Of a DNA stretch of 64,000 nucleotides, positions 51,255 to 58,916 are shown piece by piece. Source of the DNA: Poindextera sp041691315 (lineage in GTDB: Bacteria > Pseudomonadota > Alphaproteobacteria > Caulobacterales > Caulobacteraceae); contig JBEPUW010000001.1 in assembly GCA_041691315.1 (NCBI GenBank), positions 1 through 64,000 on the forward strand, written 5' to 3'. Position numbers and translations under genes: made by a program. The first letter of the stretch is position 1, and each line of letters begins with the position of its first letter. The notes beneath the pieces are model-generated. The model did not search any database and had not been told where the DNA came from. It saw only the letters and a list, made by a program, of their open reading frames with translations.

Positions 51255-52472
51255 ATGAACGCTGTTGTTGTCGACGCCGACCTCTGGACCAGTTCCGGCG
51301 AAGCCCTGCTGGGCGAGGCCATCGCCCTTCGCCGCGCCATCCATGCCGAGCCGGAGATCGGCCTCGACTGCCCGAAGACCACCGCCAAGATCAAACGCGC
51401 CCTGGAAGGGCTGCCGCTGGAGCTGCGCGAGGGGCCGTCGACCACCGGCCTGGTCGCCATCCTGCGCGGCTCAGGCAATGGCCGCACCATCCTGCTGCGC
51501 GGCGACATGGACGCCCTGCCGCTGCACGAGGACACCGGCCTCGATTTCCACTCGCAAACCGATGGCGCCATGCACGCCTGCGGCCACGACACCCACGTCG
51601 CCATGCTGGCCGGCGCGGCGCATGCGCTCTGCGCCCAGCGCGAGCGGCTGAACGGCACAGTGGTCTTCATGTTCCAGCCCGGCGAGGAGGGCTATCACGG
51701 CGCCCGCTTCATGATGGACGACGGCCTGATCGACGATCCGGCCCCCGACGCGGCCTTCGCCCTGCACATCTCGCCGAACATGCCGGCCGGGATCTTCGCC
51801 AGCCGCACCGGCCCGCTGCTGGCCTCCGCCGACGAGTTCGAGATCAAGATCACCGGCAAGGGCGGTCATGGCGCCATGCCGCACGAGACCATCGACCCGG
51901 TGCCGATCGCCTGCGAGATCGTACTGGCGCTGCAGACCCTGGTCAGTCGCAAGGTCGCCCCGAACGAGTCGGCGGTGCTCACCGTCGGCAAGATCGTCAG
52001 CGGCACCACCGACAACGTCATTCCCGAGACCGCGACCCTGCTCGGCACCATCCGCACGCTGGACGAACGCGTCCGCACGCTGATGCACGAGGGCGTCGCG
52101 CGGGTGGCGACGCACGTGGCGCTGGCCCACGGCGCCACGGCCGAGCCGGAGATCACCGCCGGCTTCCCCGTTACGGTCTGCGACGGCCGCGTCGTCGATC
52201 TGGCCCAGCGCACCGCACAGGCCCTGTTCGGCGACGGCGGCTGGCGCACCATGCCGACGCCGATGATGGGGGCCGAGGACTTCGCCTATGTGCTGCAAAA
52301 GATGCCCGGGGCGATGGCCTTCATCGGCGCGGTGCCGGAAGGCGGCGACTATCACAGCTGCTGCGGCCTGCACTCCAACCGCATGGTGCTTGACGAGAGC
52401 GTCATGGCCCGCGGCGTCGCCATGCACTGCGCCATGGCCGAAGCCTTCCTCAACGGCGAGGCGGTGGTCTAG
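51255..52472 (+). CDS. M20 family amidohydrolase (hippurate hydrolase-like)
   Basis: A 405-residue zinc peptidase of the M20D group. Metal-binding motifs are RGDMDALPLHEDTG, MHACGHDTHVAML and QPGEEGYHGARFM, and a histidine near the C-terminus lies in GLHSNRMVLDE. GGHGAMPHETIDPV is the dimerisation-domain signature. Members hydrolyse N-acyl amino acids such as hippurate, N-acetylated amino acids or indole-acetyl conjugates. No signal peptide is present, so it is cytoplasmic. It starts 14 bases after the enoyl-CoA hydratase stop and probably shares its transcript. Confidence 0.92.
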   Translation: MNAVVVDADLWTSSGEALLGEAIALRRAIHAEPEIGLDCPKTTAKIKRALEGLPLELREGPSTTGLVAILRGSGNGRTILLRGDMDALPLHEDTGLDFHSQTDGAMHACGHDTHVAMLAGAAHALCAQRERLNGTVVFMFQPGEEGYHGARFMMDDGLIDDPAPDAAFALHISPNMPAGIFASRTGPLLASADEFEIKITGKGGHGAMPHETIDPVPIACEIVLALQTLVSRKVAPNESAVLTVGKIVSGTTDNVIPETATLLGTIRTLDERVRTLMHEGVARVATHVALAHGATAEPEITAGFPVTVCDGRVVDLAQRTAQALFGDGGWRTMPTPMMGAEDFAYVLQKMPGAMAFIGAVPEGGDYHSCCGLHSNRMVLDESVMARGVAMHCAMAEAFLNGEAVV

Positions 52473-52475
52473 CCA

Positions 52476-52606
52476 GAAATTGGGGACACGTACGATTTTG
52501 CGAGGCCTCGCTCATCGACCCCTGGGAAATTGGGGACACGTACGATTTTGCGGCGCCTCACTCATTGACCCACCGCACGCGGGGAATCGTACGTGTCCCC
52601 AATTTC
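52476..52606. repeat. REP-like element, family 2: two direct and one inverted copy
   Basis: The 21-base unit GAAATTGGGGACACGTACGAT occurs at 52476-52496 and 52526-52546 and as its exact reverse complement at 52586-52606. The two direct copies share about 20 further bases (TTTTGCG, CCTC, CTCAT, GACCC). The element fills the interval between the amidohydrolase stop and the DOMON-like gene start. A related copy is at 55699-55779. The design resembles REP/BIME elements mobilised by RAYT-type transposases, none of which is encoded here. Confidence 0.85.
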
Positions 52607-52607
52607 C

Positions 52608-53129
52608 GTGAGCGCCGCTCTGCGTCCTCATCCCAGCCAGCCCGGGGCGCCCGCCATCGCGATCGAGGCGCACGCTATGCGTCCGATCGCCGATCGCCTT
52701 GAACTGCGCTACGTCGTCACCGGCGATCTCGGGTCCTTGTACCTTCCGCCGGCAGGGGAGCCGACGCGGGCGGACGAGCTTTGGAAAAGGACCTGCTTCG
52801 AGGTGTTTGTCCGTCCCGGCGCGGGCGAGGCCTATTTCGAGTTCAACATCGCCCCGACGCGTTGGTGGGCCACCTACCGGTTCGATGGCTACCGACAGGG
52901 CATGGCCCAGGCGGATATCACGCCCGGGGAGATCGAAGCGCACACCGGCGGCGGGCGTTTCGATCTCATCGTGGCCCTCGATCTGCCCGACTGGCCGGCG
53001 GGCCGGTGGCTGCTTGGGCTGTCGGCGGTGATCGAAGCGCTGAACGGCGAGAAATCCTATTGGGCCTTGGCGCACCCGGCCGGAAGGCCCGACTTTCATC
53101 ATGCGGATGGGTTCGTTTTGGAGTTGTAA
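52608..53129 (+). CDS. DOMON-like domain protein
   Basis: A 173-residue beta-rich protein. WKRTCFEVFVRPGAGEAYFEFN and the later WWATYRFDGYR fit my memory of bacterial proteins annotated as DOMON-like. It has no signal peptide, unlike classical heme- or sugar-binding DOMON proteins. The GTG at 52608 is used; an earlier GTG at 52593 lies within the repeat. The repeat ends one base before the start codon, so the usual ribosome site is replaced by repeat sequence (AATTTCC). Function unknown. Confidence 0.78.
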   Translation: MSAALRPHPSQPGAPAIAIEAHAMRPIADRLELRYVVTGDLGSLYLPPAGEPTRADELWKRTCFEVFVRPGAGEAYFEFNIAPTRWWATYRFDGYRQGMAQADITPGEIEAHTGGGRFDLIVALDLPDWPAGRWLLGLSAVIEALNGEKSYWALAHPAGRPDFHHADGFVLEL

Positions 53130-53133
53130 AAAT

Positions 53134-53218
53134 CGTCATCGCCCGGCTTGTCCGGGCGACCCATGCACACTGAGGATAGGCGGTGTTCATGGGGCCCGAA
53201 CGAGTCGGGCCATGACGG
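53134..53218. repeat. REP-like palindromic element, family 1 copy 3
   Basis: Bounded by CGTCAT and ATGACGG, with hairpin CGCCCGGCTTGTCCGGGCG, the diverged pair CCCATGCACAC / GTGTTCATGGG and hairpin GGCCCGAACGAGTCGGGCC. The hairpin arms have swapped G/C at one position relative to copy 2 while keeping the pairing. It fills most of the 128-bp interval between the DOMON-like and NamZ-like genes. Confidence 0.85.
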
Positions 53219-53257
53219 AAAAAAGTGGGCCATCCGGCCTTGGCGTAGGGACACCGC

Positions 53258-54460
53258 ATGAAGTTCGGCATCGATAGGTTGCTTGAGGATCCCGCCCTTC
53301 GCGCGCCCCTCAAAGGCAAGCGCGTGGCGCTGCTGGCCCACCCGGCGTCGCTGACCCAGGACCTGGTCCATAGCCTCGACGCCCTGGCCGCCTGCGACGA
53401 TGTGAACCTGACCGCGGCGCTCGGGCCGCAGCACGGCCTGCGTGGCGACAAGCAGGACAACATGGTCGAGACGGCCGACTTCCACGACCCGGTCTCGGGC
53501 GTGCCAGTGTTCAGCCTCTATGGCGAGGTGCGGCGGCCGACCGAGGCGATGCTCGACAGCTTCGACGTGCTGCTGGTCGATCTGCAAGACCTGGGCTGCC
53601 GCATCTATACCTTCATCACCACGCTGCGGTACGTGTTGGAAGCCGCCGCCAGCCATGGCAAGGCGGTCTGGGTGCTCGATCGCCCCAACCCGGTCGGGCG
53701 GCCGATCGAGGGCCTGCGCCTGCGGCCTGGCTGGGAGAGCTTCGTCGGCGCCGGACCGTTGCCGATGCGCCATGGGCTCACGCTCGGCGAGCTGGGCGAC
53801 TGGTTCATCGCCACGCTCAGGCTCGACGTCGATTATCGCGTCATCGAGATGGAGGGCTGGCGGCCGGACCAGGGCCCGGGCTTCGGCTGGCCGCTGGGCG
53901 AACGGGCCTGGATCAACCCCAGCCCCAATGCGCCCAACCTGTGGATGGCGCGCGCCTATCCCGGCACGGTGATGCTGGAGGGCGCGACCCTTTCGGAGGG
54001 CCGCGGGACCACACGGCCGCTGGAGCTGTTCGGCGCGCCCGACATCGACGCGCCGGCGGTGATGGAGACCATGCGGGCGCTGGCCCCGGATTGGCTGAGC
54101 GGCTGCGCCCTGCGCGACTGCTGGTTCGAGCCGACCTTCCACAAGCACGTCGGCCAACTCTGCAACGGTGTGCAGATCGTCACCGAGGGTCCGGCCTACG
54201 ACCATGCGGCGTTCAAGCCCTGGCGCATCCAGGCCCTGGCCTTCAAGGCGATCCGCCAGCTCTATCCCGACTACCCGCTGTGGCGCGACTTCGCCTACGA
54301 ATACGAGCACGGCAAGCTGGCCATCGACGTGATCAACGGTGGTCCGGGCCTGCGCGAATGGGTCGACGATGCGGGCGCCTCGGCCGCCGATCTGGACGCC
54401 CTGACCCGACCCGACGAGGCAGCCTGGCGGGACGAGCGCCAAGCCTATCTGCGCTACTGA
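53258..54460 (+). CDS. NamZ-like exo-beta-N-acetylmuramidase (DUF1343)
   Basis: A 400-residue protein of the DUF1343 family, whose Bacillus member NamZ releases terminal N-acetylmuramic acid from peptidoglycan fragments. Family marks are GPQHGLRGDKQDN near residue 53, VDLQDLGCRIYTFITT and LDRPNPVGRPIEG. The start MKFGIDRLLED lacks a signal peptide, so this copy looks cytoplasmic and would act on imported muropeptides. Other muropeptide-recycling genes are absent. The following aminotransferase gene starts 75 bases later. Confidence 0.9.
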   Translation: MKFGIDRLLEDPALRAPLKGKRVALLAHPASLTQDLVHSLDALAACDDVNLTAALGPQHGLRGDKQDNMVETADFHDPVSGVPVFSLYGEVRRPTEAMLDSFDVLLVDLQDLGCRIYTFITTLRYVLEAAASHGKAVWVLDRPNPVGRPIEGLRLRPGWESFVGAGPLPMRHGLTLGELGDWFIATLRLDVDYRVIEMEGWRPDQGPGFGWPLGERAWINPSPNAPNLWMARAYPGTVMLEGATLSEGRGTTRPLELFGAPDIDAPAVMETMRALAPDWLSGCALRDCWFEPTFHKHVGQLCNGVQIVTEGPAYDHAAFKPWRIQALAFKAIRQLYPDYPLWRDFAYEYEHGKLAIDVINGGPGLREWVDDAGASAADLDALTRPDEAAWRDERQAYLRY

Positions 54461-54535
54461 GACGGTGGTCGGGTCGCGCGTCCGGCTTGAAACGGAGGCT
54501 CGACGCGGGCGCCGGCTCCGGCCTAAGACCAGCCG

Positions 54536-55699
54536 ATGCAGGCCCTGGACGGCGCGCGCGCCCACATCCGCGACATTCCCCTGGAAAACATCGCCGGTCT
54601 GGCCAAGGACCGGTTCGGCGACGCCAGCGTCATTCCGCTGTGGTTCGGTGAGGGCGACCTGCCGGCGCCGGCCTTCATCGGCGAGGCGATGAGCCGCGCC
54701 ATCGCCGACGGCCATGTCTTCTACACCCACCAGAACGGCATCCCCGAGCTGCGCGAGACCCTGGCCGCCTATCTGAGCGGCCTTGGCGCGCGGCCGATCG
54801 GGCCGGAGCGCATCACCGTCGCGGCCAGCGGCATGAACGCCATCCAGCTGGCCCTGACGCTGATCTGCGAAGCGGGCGACAATATCGTCGCCATCGATCC
54901 GGTCTGGCCGAACACCGGCGGCATGGCGCGGCTGCTCGGCGCCGAGGTGCGTTCGGTGCGCATGGACGCCGGACCGGACGGCTGGAGCCTGGACGTCGAC
55001 AAGCTCGCGGCCAGCCTCGACGGGCGGACGCGGGCGGTCTTCTTCGCCTCGCCCGGCAATCCCACCGGCGCCATGGTTCCGCTCAAGGTCCAGGCCGCCG
55101 TGCTGGGGCTTTGTCGCGAGCGCGGCGTCTGGCTGATCGCCGACGAGGTTTATAACCGCCTGGCCTTCGGCCTGGCGAGCGCGCCGACCATCCTCGACAT
55201 CGCCGAGCCGGAAGACCGGCTGGTCGTCATCAACAGCTTCTCCAAGTCCTGGGCGATGACCGGCTGGCGGCTGGGCTGGATGGTGCACCCGCCGTCGCTC
55301 GGCCCGACCATGGCCATGCTCACCCAGTACACATCCAGCGGCGTCACCACCTTCCTGCAACACGCCGGCGTCGCCGCCATTGCTGAGGGCGAGCCGTTCG
55401 TAGCTTCGATGCGGGCCTATTGCGAGGCGGGGATGGGCATCGTCTGCGACGCGCTGGAGCGGTCGCCCCGCGTACGCATGGGCCCTCGGCCGAAGGCCGG
55501 CATGTACGCCTTCTTCCAGGTCGACGGCATGCCCGATGCCCGCCAGGCCTGTCTCGACATCCTCGCCGCCACCAACGTCGGCCTGGCCCCGGGCGTCTTC
55601 TTCGGCCCGGGCTCCGAGAGCTACCTGCGCGCCTGCGTCTGCCGCGCCCCGGACGTGCTCAGCGAGGCCATGGGCCGATTGGCGCCGGCGCTGGCTTAG
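54536..55699 (+). CDS. Class I/II PLP-dependent aminotransferase
   Basis: A 387-residue fold-type I aminotransferase. The PLP lysine is in NSFSKSWAMTGWRLGWMV, the ring-binding aspartate in IADEVYNRLAF, and FASPGNPTGAM is the classical substrate/PLP motif. It belongs to the aspartate/aromatic aminotransferase superfamily; the amino donor cannot be specified. The stop codon at 55697-55699 touches a family 2 REP element. The proximity to the converging Rieske operon may be coincidental. Confidence 0.92.
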   Translation: MQALDGARAHIRDIPLENIAGLAKDRFGDASVIPLWFGEGDLPAPAFIGEAMSRAIADGHVFYTHQNGIPELRETLAAYLSGLGARPIGPERITVAASGMNAIQLALTLICEAGDNIVAIDPVWPNTGGMARLLGAEVRSVRMDAGPDGWSLDVDKLAASLDGRTRAVFFASPGNPTGAMVPLKVQAAVLGLCRERGVWLIADEVYNRLAFGLASAPTILDIAEPEDRLVVINSFSKSWAMTGWRLGWMVHPPSLGPTMAMLTQYTSSGVTTFLQHAGVAAIAEGEPFVASMRAYCEAGMGIVCDALERSPRVRMGPRPKAGMYAFFQVDGMPDARQACLDILAATNVGLAPGVFFGPGSESYLRACVCRAPDVLSEAMGRLAPALA

Positions 55700-55779
55700 G
55701 AAATTGGGGACACGTACGGCTCACCAAAACCTCGTGTCGATCTGATGGGCTGGCGGAGCCGTACGTGTCCCCAATTTCC
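55699..55779. repeat. REP-like element, family 2: perfect 24-bp inverted repeat
   Basis: GGAAATTGGGGACACGTACGGCTC at 55699-55722 is exactly complementary to 55756-55779, around a 33-base loop; this sequence shares 18 bases with the family 2 unit at 52476. It begins in the aminotransferase stop codon and ends 5 bases before the stop of the converging hydrolase gene. It can form a long hairpin in both transcripts and may act as a bidirectional terminator. Confidence 0.85.
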
Positions 55780-55784
55780 CAATT

Positions 55785-57755
55785 TCAGACCAAATGGCGC
55801 TTGATCCTGCTTTCGGTGGTTCGTTCGAAGATCACGTCATCGCTCCGCCTGGCCGTCAGGCTTTCGGTCAGGATGAAGTCTTCGGCCGTAGATCGCAGTT
55901 CGCAGGCGGCTTCGACGGCGCAGTTCCAGTCGCCGCGCTTCCAGCTCGATGAGGCGCGGTGGGTCCAGACGCAGCTGTTCGGATCGTCTTCGGCGATCTC
56001 GCTGACCTCCACCCGGCCTCTGCCGAGGGTCGTTCCGGTCGATTTGAGCACTATCGGCGTAGGCGGCGAGTCCAGTTCGATCCGGTAAACGCCCGGTGAG
56101 ATCGGCTCGGTGACCGCGGTCGGCCGCCGCGCTCGGTCGCTTGGCGGTGCGTGGATCTCCGGGATGTCGAACGCCGCGGGCTCGGCTTCGACCGGTCGCC
56201 GGGGCAAGGTCAACGTGCTCGCCGCGCCAAGCGTCAGGGTCAGGGTGACGATCTCGGGCGACGGCCAGACCAGCGGCCAGAGGCTTTCGGAGATCGCCAG
56301 GCCGATGCGGCTGCCGGCGCGAAACCGGTGCGCGATGGCGGCGAGCGGGATATCGACGTCGAAGGCTTCGCCGCGGATCAAGGCCTCTGGCTCGGCGTGG
56401 GAGCGGCGATGGGTGAGGTTCATTAGCCCATAGCTGACCAGCCAGGACTCGCCCTCCGCGGTGATCTCCAGCATCCGGGCGGCTAGCTTGGCGACCGGCC
56501 GGTCGGCGCTGAGCCGCAGCTTCAGCACAGGGGCGCCGAGGATTTCGAGATCGTCGGTCAGCGCCGACGTGCGAAAGACCAGGGATCGGGCGTCGTCGGG
56601 CGATTGCTCGACCGGCGGCCGGTCCAGCCATTCGGGTTTGGTCAGGCCGAGGATGTGGTCGCCGACATAGGTCGCGGTCTCGGGCGGTCCGGCCTGGTCG
56701 GAGAGGGCGGCGCCGATCAGGTAGAGAACCTGTTCGGTTGTTTTTGGCGGCCACGCCGCCTCAGCGATCCAGCGGCCGGGGATTTCGTCTGGGACAACCT
56801 CTGAGGCGGCGCGATAGGGCATGAAGGCGCGCAACATCGGCTCGTCCATGATCCCTGTGTCTTCGCCCTTCAGCCAGTGCGCCCACCAGCGCACCTCCTC
56901 GTGCGCCCAATCCAGGCCGTGCGGCTGGGCGGACCAGGGATAGGTGTGGCCCCAGGGCCCGATCAGCGCCTTGCGCGGACATTGCAGCCCGGCCAGCAGC
57001 CGGCCGACCGGGCTGGAATAGGTGTCCTGCCAGCCGGCGACGATATAGGTCGGGACTTGGATGGCGCCCCAGTCTTCGCGGATCGAGCCGCGCCGCCAGT
57101 AGGCGTCGTAGGTCTGGTGTTGGAGCCACGTCTTGAGGATCGGCGGCGTCGCTTCGAGCCGGGCGCGCCACATCGCTTCCCACGCTGCGCCGACCACGGC
57201 GGGATCCGGCGGCCCCGCCATCACCACCTTGAAGCCGATGCCCCACTGGAAATTGGTGTGGCCCAGAGCGCCGCCGATATAGTGGGCGTCATCGGTATAG
57301 CGGTCGTCCAGGCAGCCCATGGGCATGATGGCCTTGAGCGCCGGCGGACGCCTGGCCGCGATCTGCAAGGTGTTGATGCCGCCCCAGGACAGGCCCCGCA
57401 TGCCGACCTGACCGCTGCACCAGCCCTGTGTGGCCAGCCAGGCAATGATGGCGCAGCCGTCGTCGAGCTCCAGGTCGGTGTATTCGTCGGTCAGTACGCC
57501 CTCGGAATCGCCGCTGCCGCGCACGTCGACGCGGACATAGGCGATGCCGTAGCTGGCCAGGGTCGGACCCCAGGCGTCGTCATGGGCGCGGTAGGAATCC
57601 GACTTGCGATAGGGGATATATTCCAGCACCGCCGGGACCGGCTCAAGACCGGTCGGGATCCACAGCCGGGCCGAGAGCCGCACGCCGTCGGCCATCGGGA
57701 TCCAGACCACGACCGGTTCATTGATCGGGCGCTTCGATGGCAGGCGCCAGGTCAC
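55785..57755 (-). CDS. CocE/NonD family alpha/beta hydrolase (X-Pro aminopeptidase type)
   Basis: A 656-residue hydrolase. The catalytic serine is Ser123 in GMRGLSWGG, and VDVRGSGDSEG at about 77-87 is the family motif before it. The C-terminal third is the jelly-roll domain of X-Pro dipeptidyl-peptidases and cocaine esterase (PF08530-like). No signal peptide is seen. The start overlaps the stop of the DAO-type oxidoreductase by 4 bases (57752-57755), placing it last in the Rieske-led operon. It probably hydrolyses an ester or amide precursor or product of that pathway. Confidence 0.9.
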   Translation of the reverse strand: MTWRLPSKRPINEPVVVWIPMADGVRLSARLWIPTGLEPVPAVLEYIPYRKSDSYRAHDDAWGPTLASYGIAYVRVDVRGSGDSEGVLTDEYTDLELDDGCAIIAWLATQGWCSGQVGMRGLSWGGINTLQIAARRPPALKAIMPMGCLDDRYTDDAHYIGGALGHTNFQWGIGFKVVMAGPPDPAVVGAAWEAMWRARLEATPPILKTWLQHQTYDAYWRRGSIREDWGAIQVPTYIVAGWQDTYSSPVGRLLAGLQCPRKALIGPWGHTYPWSAQPHGLDWAHEEVRWWAHWLKGEDTGIMDEPMLRAFMPYRAASEVVPDEIPGRWIAEAAWPPKTTEQVLYLIGAALSDQAGPPETATYVGDHILGLTKPEWLDRPPVEQSPDDARSLVFRTSALTDDLEILGAPVLKLRLSADRPVAKLAARMLEITAEGESWLVSYGLMNLTHRRSHAEPEALIRGEAFDVDIPLAAIAHRFRAGSRIGLAISESLWPLVWPSPEIVTLTLTLGAASTLTLPRRPVEAEPAAFDIPEIHAPPSDRARRPTAVTEPISPGVYRIELDSPPTPIVLKSTGTTLGRGRVEVSEIAEDDPNSCVWTHRASSSWKRGDWNCAVEAACELRSTAEDFILTESLTARRSDDVIFERTTESRIKRHLV

Positions 57756-58912
57756 GGCGCGGCCTGGGTTTCCGCCAGGGCCGGCGGCACCCAGCCGCGG
57801 ACCTTCAGCCAGTCGTCATCGATCGCGTCGAAGCGATCGAGCTTCAGCTTGTCCAGATTGGCGAAGCTACAGCGGCCTTCCACGACCAGGTCGCGGACCG
57901 CGTGACCGCTGGCCGGCGACAGGCCGAAGCCGACGCTGGACATGGTCGCGACCACCAGGTTCTCAAGGCGGTCGAGCACCGGTCGGCCATCGGGGGTATT
58001 TTCGATCACCCCAGCCCAGCTGCGGATCAGCCGCAGGTTGGCCGCGCCGGGCATCAGCTCCGCGACGCGGCGGGCCAGGTTGCGGGTCAGCGGGCTGGTC
58101 GGACGGGCGACGGGGCCGTCAGCCGCCAGCTCGATCCATTCGTGCGGACCGCCGCCGAAGGCCAGGTTGCCGCGCAGGGTCTGGCGGCCATAGAGGCCGT
58201 TGCCGTCGACGCCGCCGATGCGCATCAGCGGCGCGGGCTCGGTGACGATCATCTCGGCGCGGCCGTAGCCCAACGGCAAGCGCACGCCCATGCTCTGCAG
58301 CAGCATGCCGGTCTGTGGCCCGGCGGCGACCACCAGGGCGTCGAGGTCGATCCGGCCGCGCGCGGTTTCTGCGGCGACGACGTGGCCGCCCTCTTCGACG
58401 ATCCGGGTCACCGGCGTGTGCTGGGCGATGCGTCCGCCCAGGTCCTGCAGCGCCCAGGCATAGGCCTGCACCGTGCGCTGCGGATTGGCCTGGCCGCCAT
58501 AGTGCAGGTGGACGCCGCCGATATTGGCCTCGCTGGCCATGGGCACGAGCGCGCGCACTTCACGAGGGGTGAGGTCGTCGACCGAATAGCCCAGCCGCCG
58601 GCCCTCGGCGGCCATGCCGCGATAGGCGGTCAGATCGCTCTCGGTCAGGGCGAAGATCACCCGCTCGCGGCGATATTCGGTAGGATAGCCGAGCAGCTCG
58701 TCCATGCGCGGCCAGAGCCGCTGTTCCTCGTGGAAGAGGGGGCTGTGATAGTGCGAGGCGCCGCCGCCATTGCGCCCCGAGGCCTCCCAGCCGACGACGC
58801 CCTTGTCGAGCACCAGCACATCGACGCCCGAACGCGCCAGCCACCAGGCGGCGCTGAGGCCCGTGACGCCGCCGCCAATGACAACGACCGCCGCGCCGTT
58901 GGGCGTCGCCAC
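57752..58912 (-). CDS. FAD-dependent DAO-type oxidoreductase, HcnC/OoxB-like
   Basis: A 386-residue flavoprotein with the dinucleotide-binding motif VIGGGVTGLSAAWWLARSG at the N-terminus and GASGRNGG-like EASGRNGGGAS after it. The C-terminal FAD segment is ENTPDGRPVLDRLENL. It is of the HcnC/opine oxidase beta/D-amino acid dehydrogenase type. The GTG at 58912 is chosen because GGGAGG stands 9 bases upstream and it starts 4 bases after the HcnB-like gene; a frame start at 58972 would overlap that gene. Together the two should oxidise a secondary or N-methylated amino acid. Confidence 0.88.
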   Translation of the reverse strand: MATPNGAAVVVIGGGVTGLSAAWWLARSGVDVLVLDKGVVGWEASGRNGGGASHYHSPLFHEEQRLWPRMDELLGYPTEYRRERVIFALTESDLTAYRGMAAEGRRLGYSVDDLTPREVRALVPMASEANIGGVHLHYGGQANPQRTVQAYAWALQDLGGRIAQHTPVTRIVEEGGHVVAAETARGRIDLDALVVAAGPQTGMLLQSMGVRLPLGYGRAEMIVTEPAPLMRIGGVDGNGLYGRQTLRGNLAFGGGPHEWIELAADGPVARPTSPLTRNLARRVAELMPGAANLRLIRSWAGVIENTPDGRPVLDRLENLVVATMSSVGFGLSPASGHAVRDLVVEGRCSFANLDKLKLDRFDAIDDDWLKVRGWVPPALAETQAAP

Positions 58913-58916
58913 GGTC

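Noticed and set aside
53099..55363. 754-codon open frame on the minus strand
   Set aside because: It lies opposite the NamZ-like and aminotransferase genes, has no domain-like pattern and is low-complexity Arg/Gly/Gln-rich.
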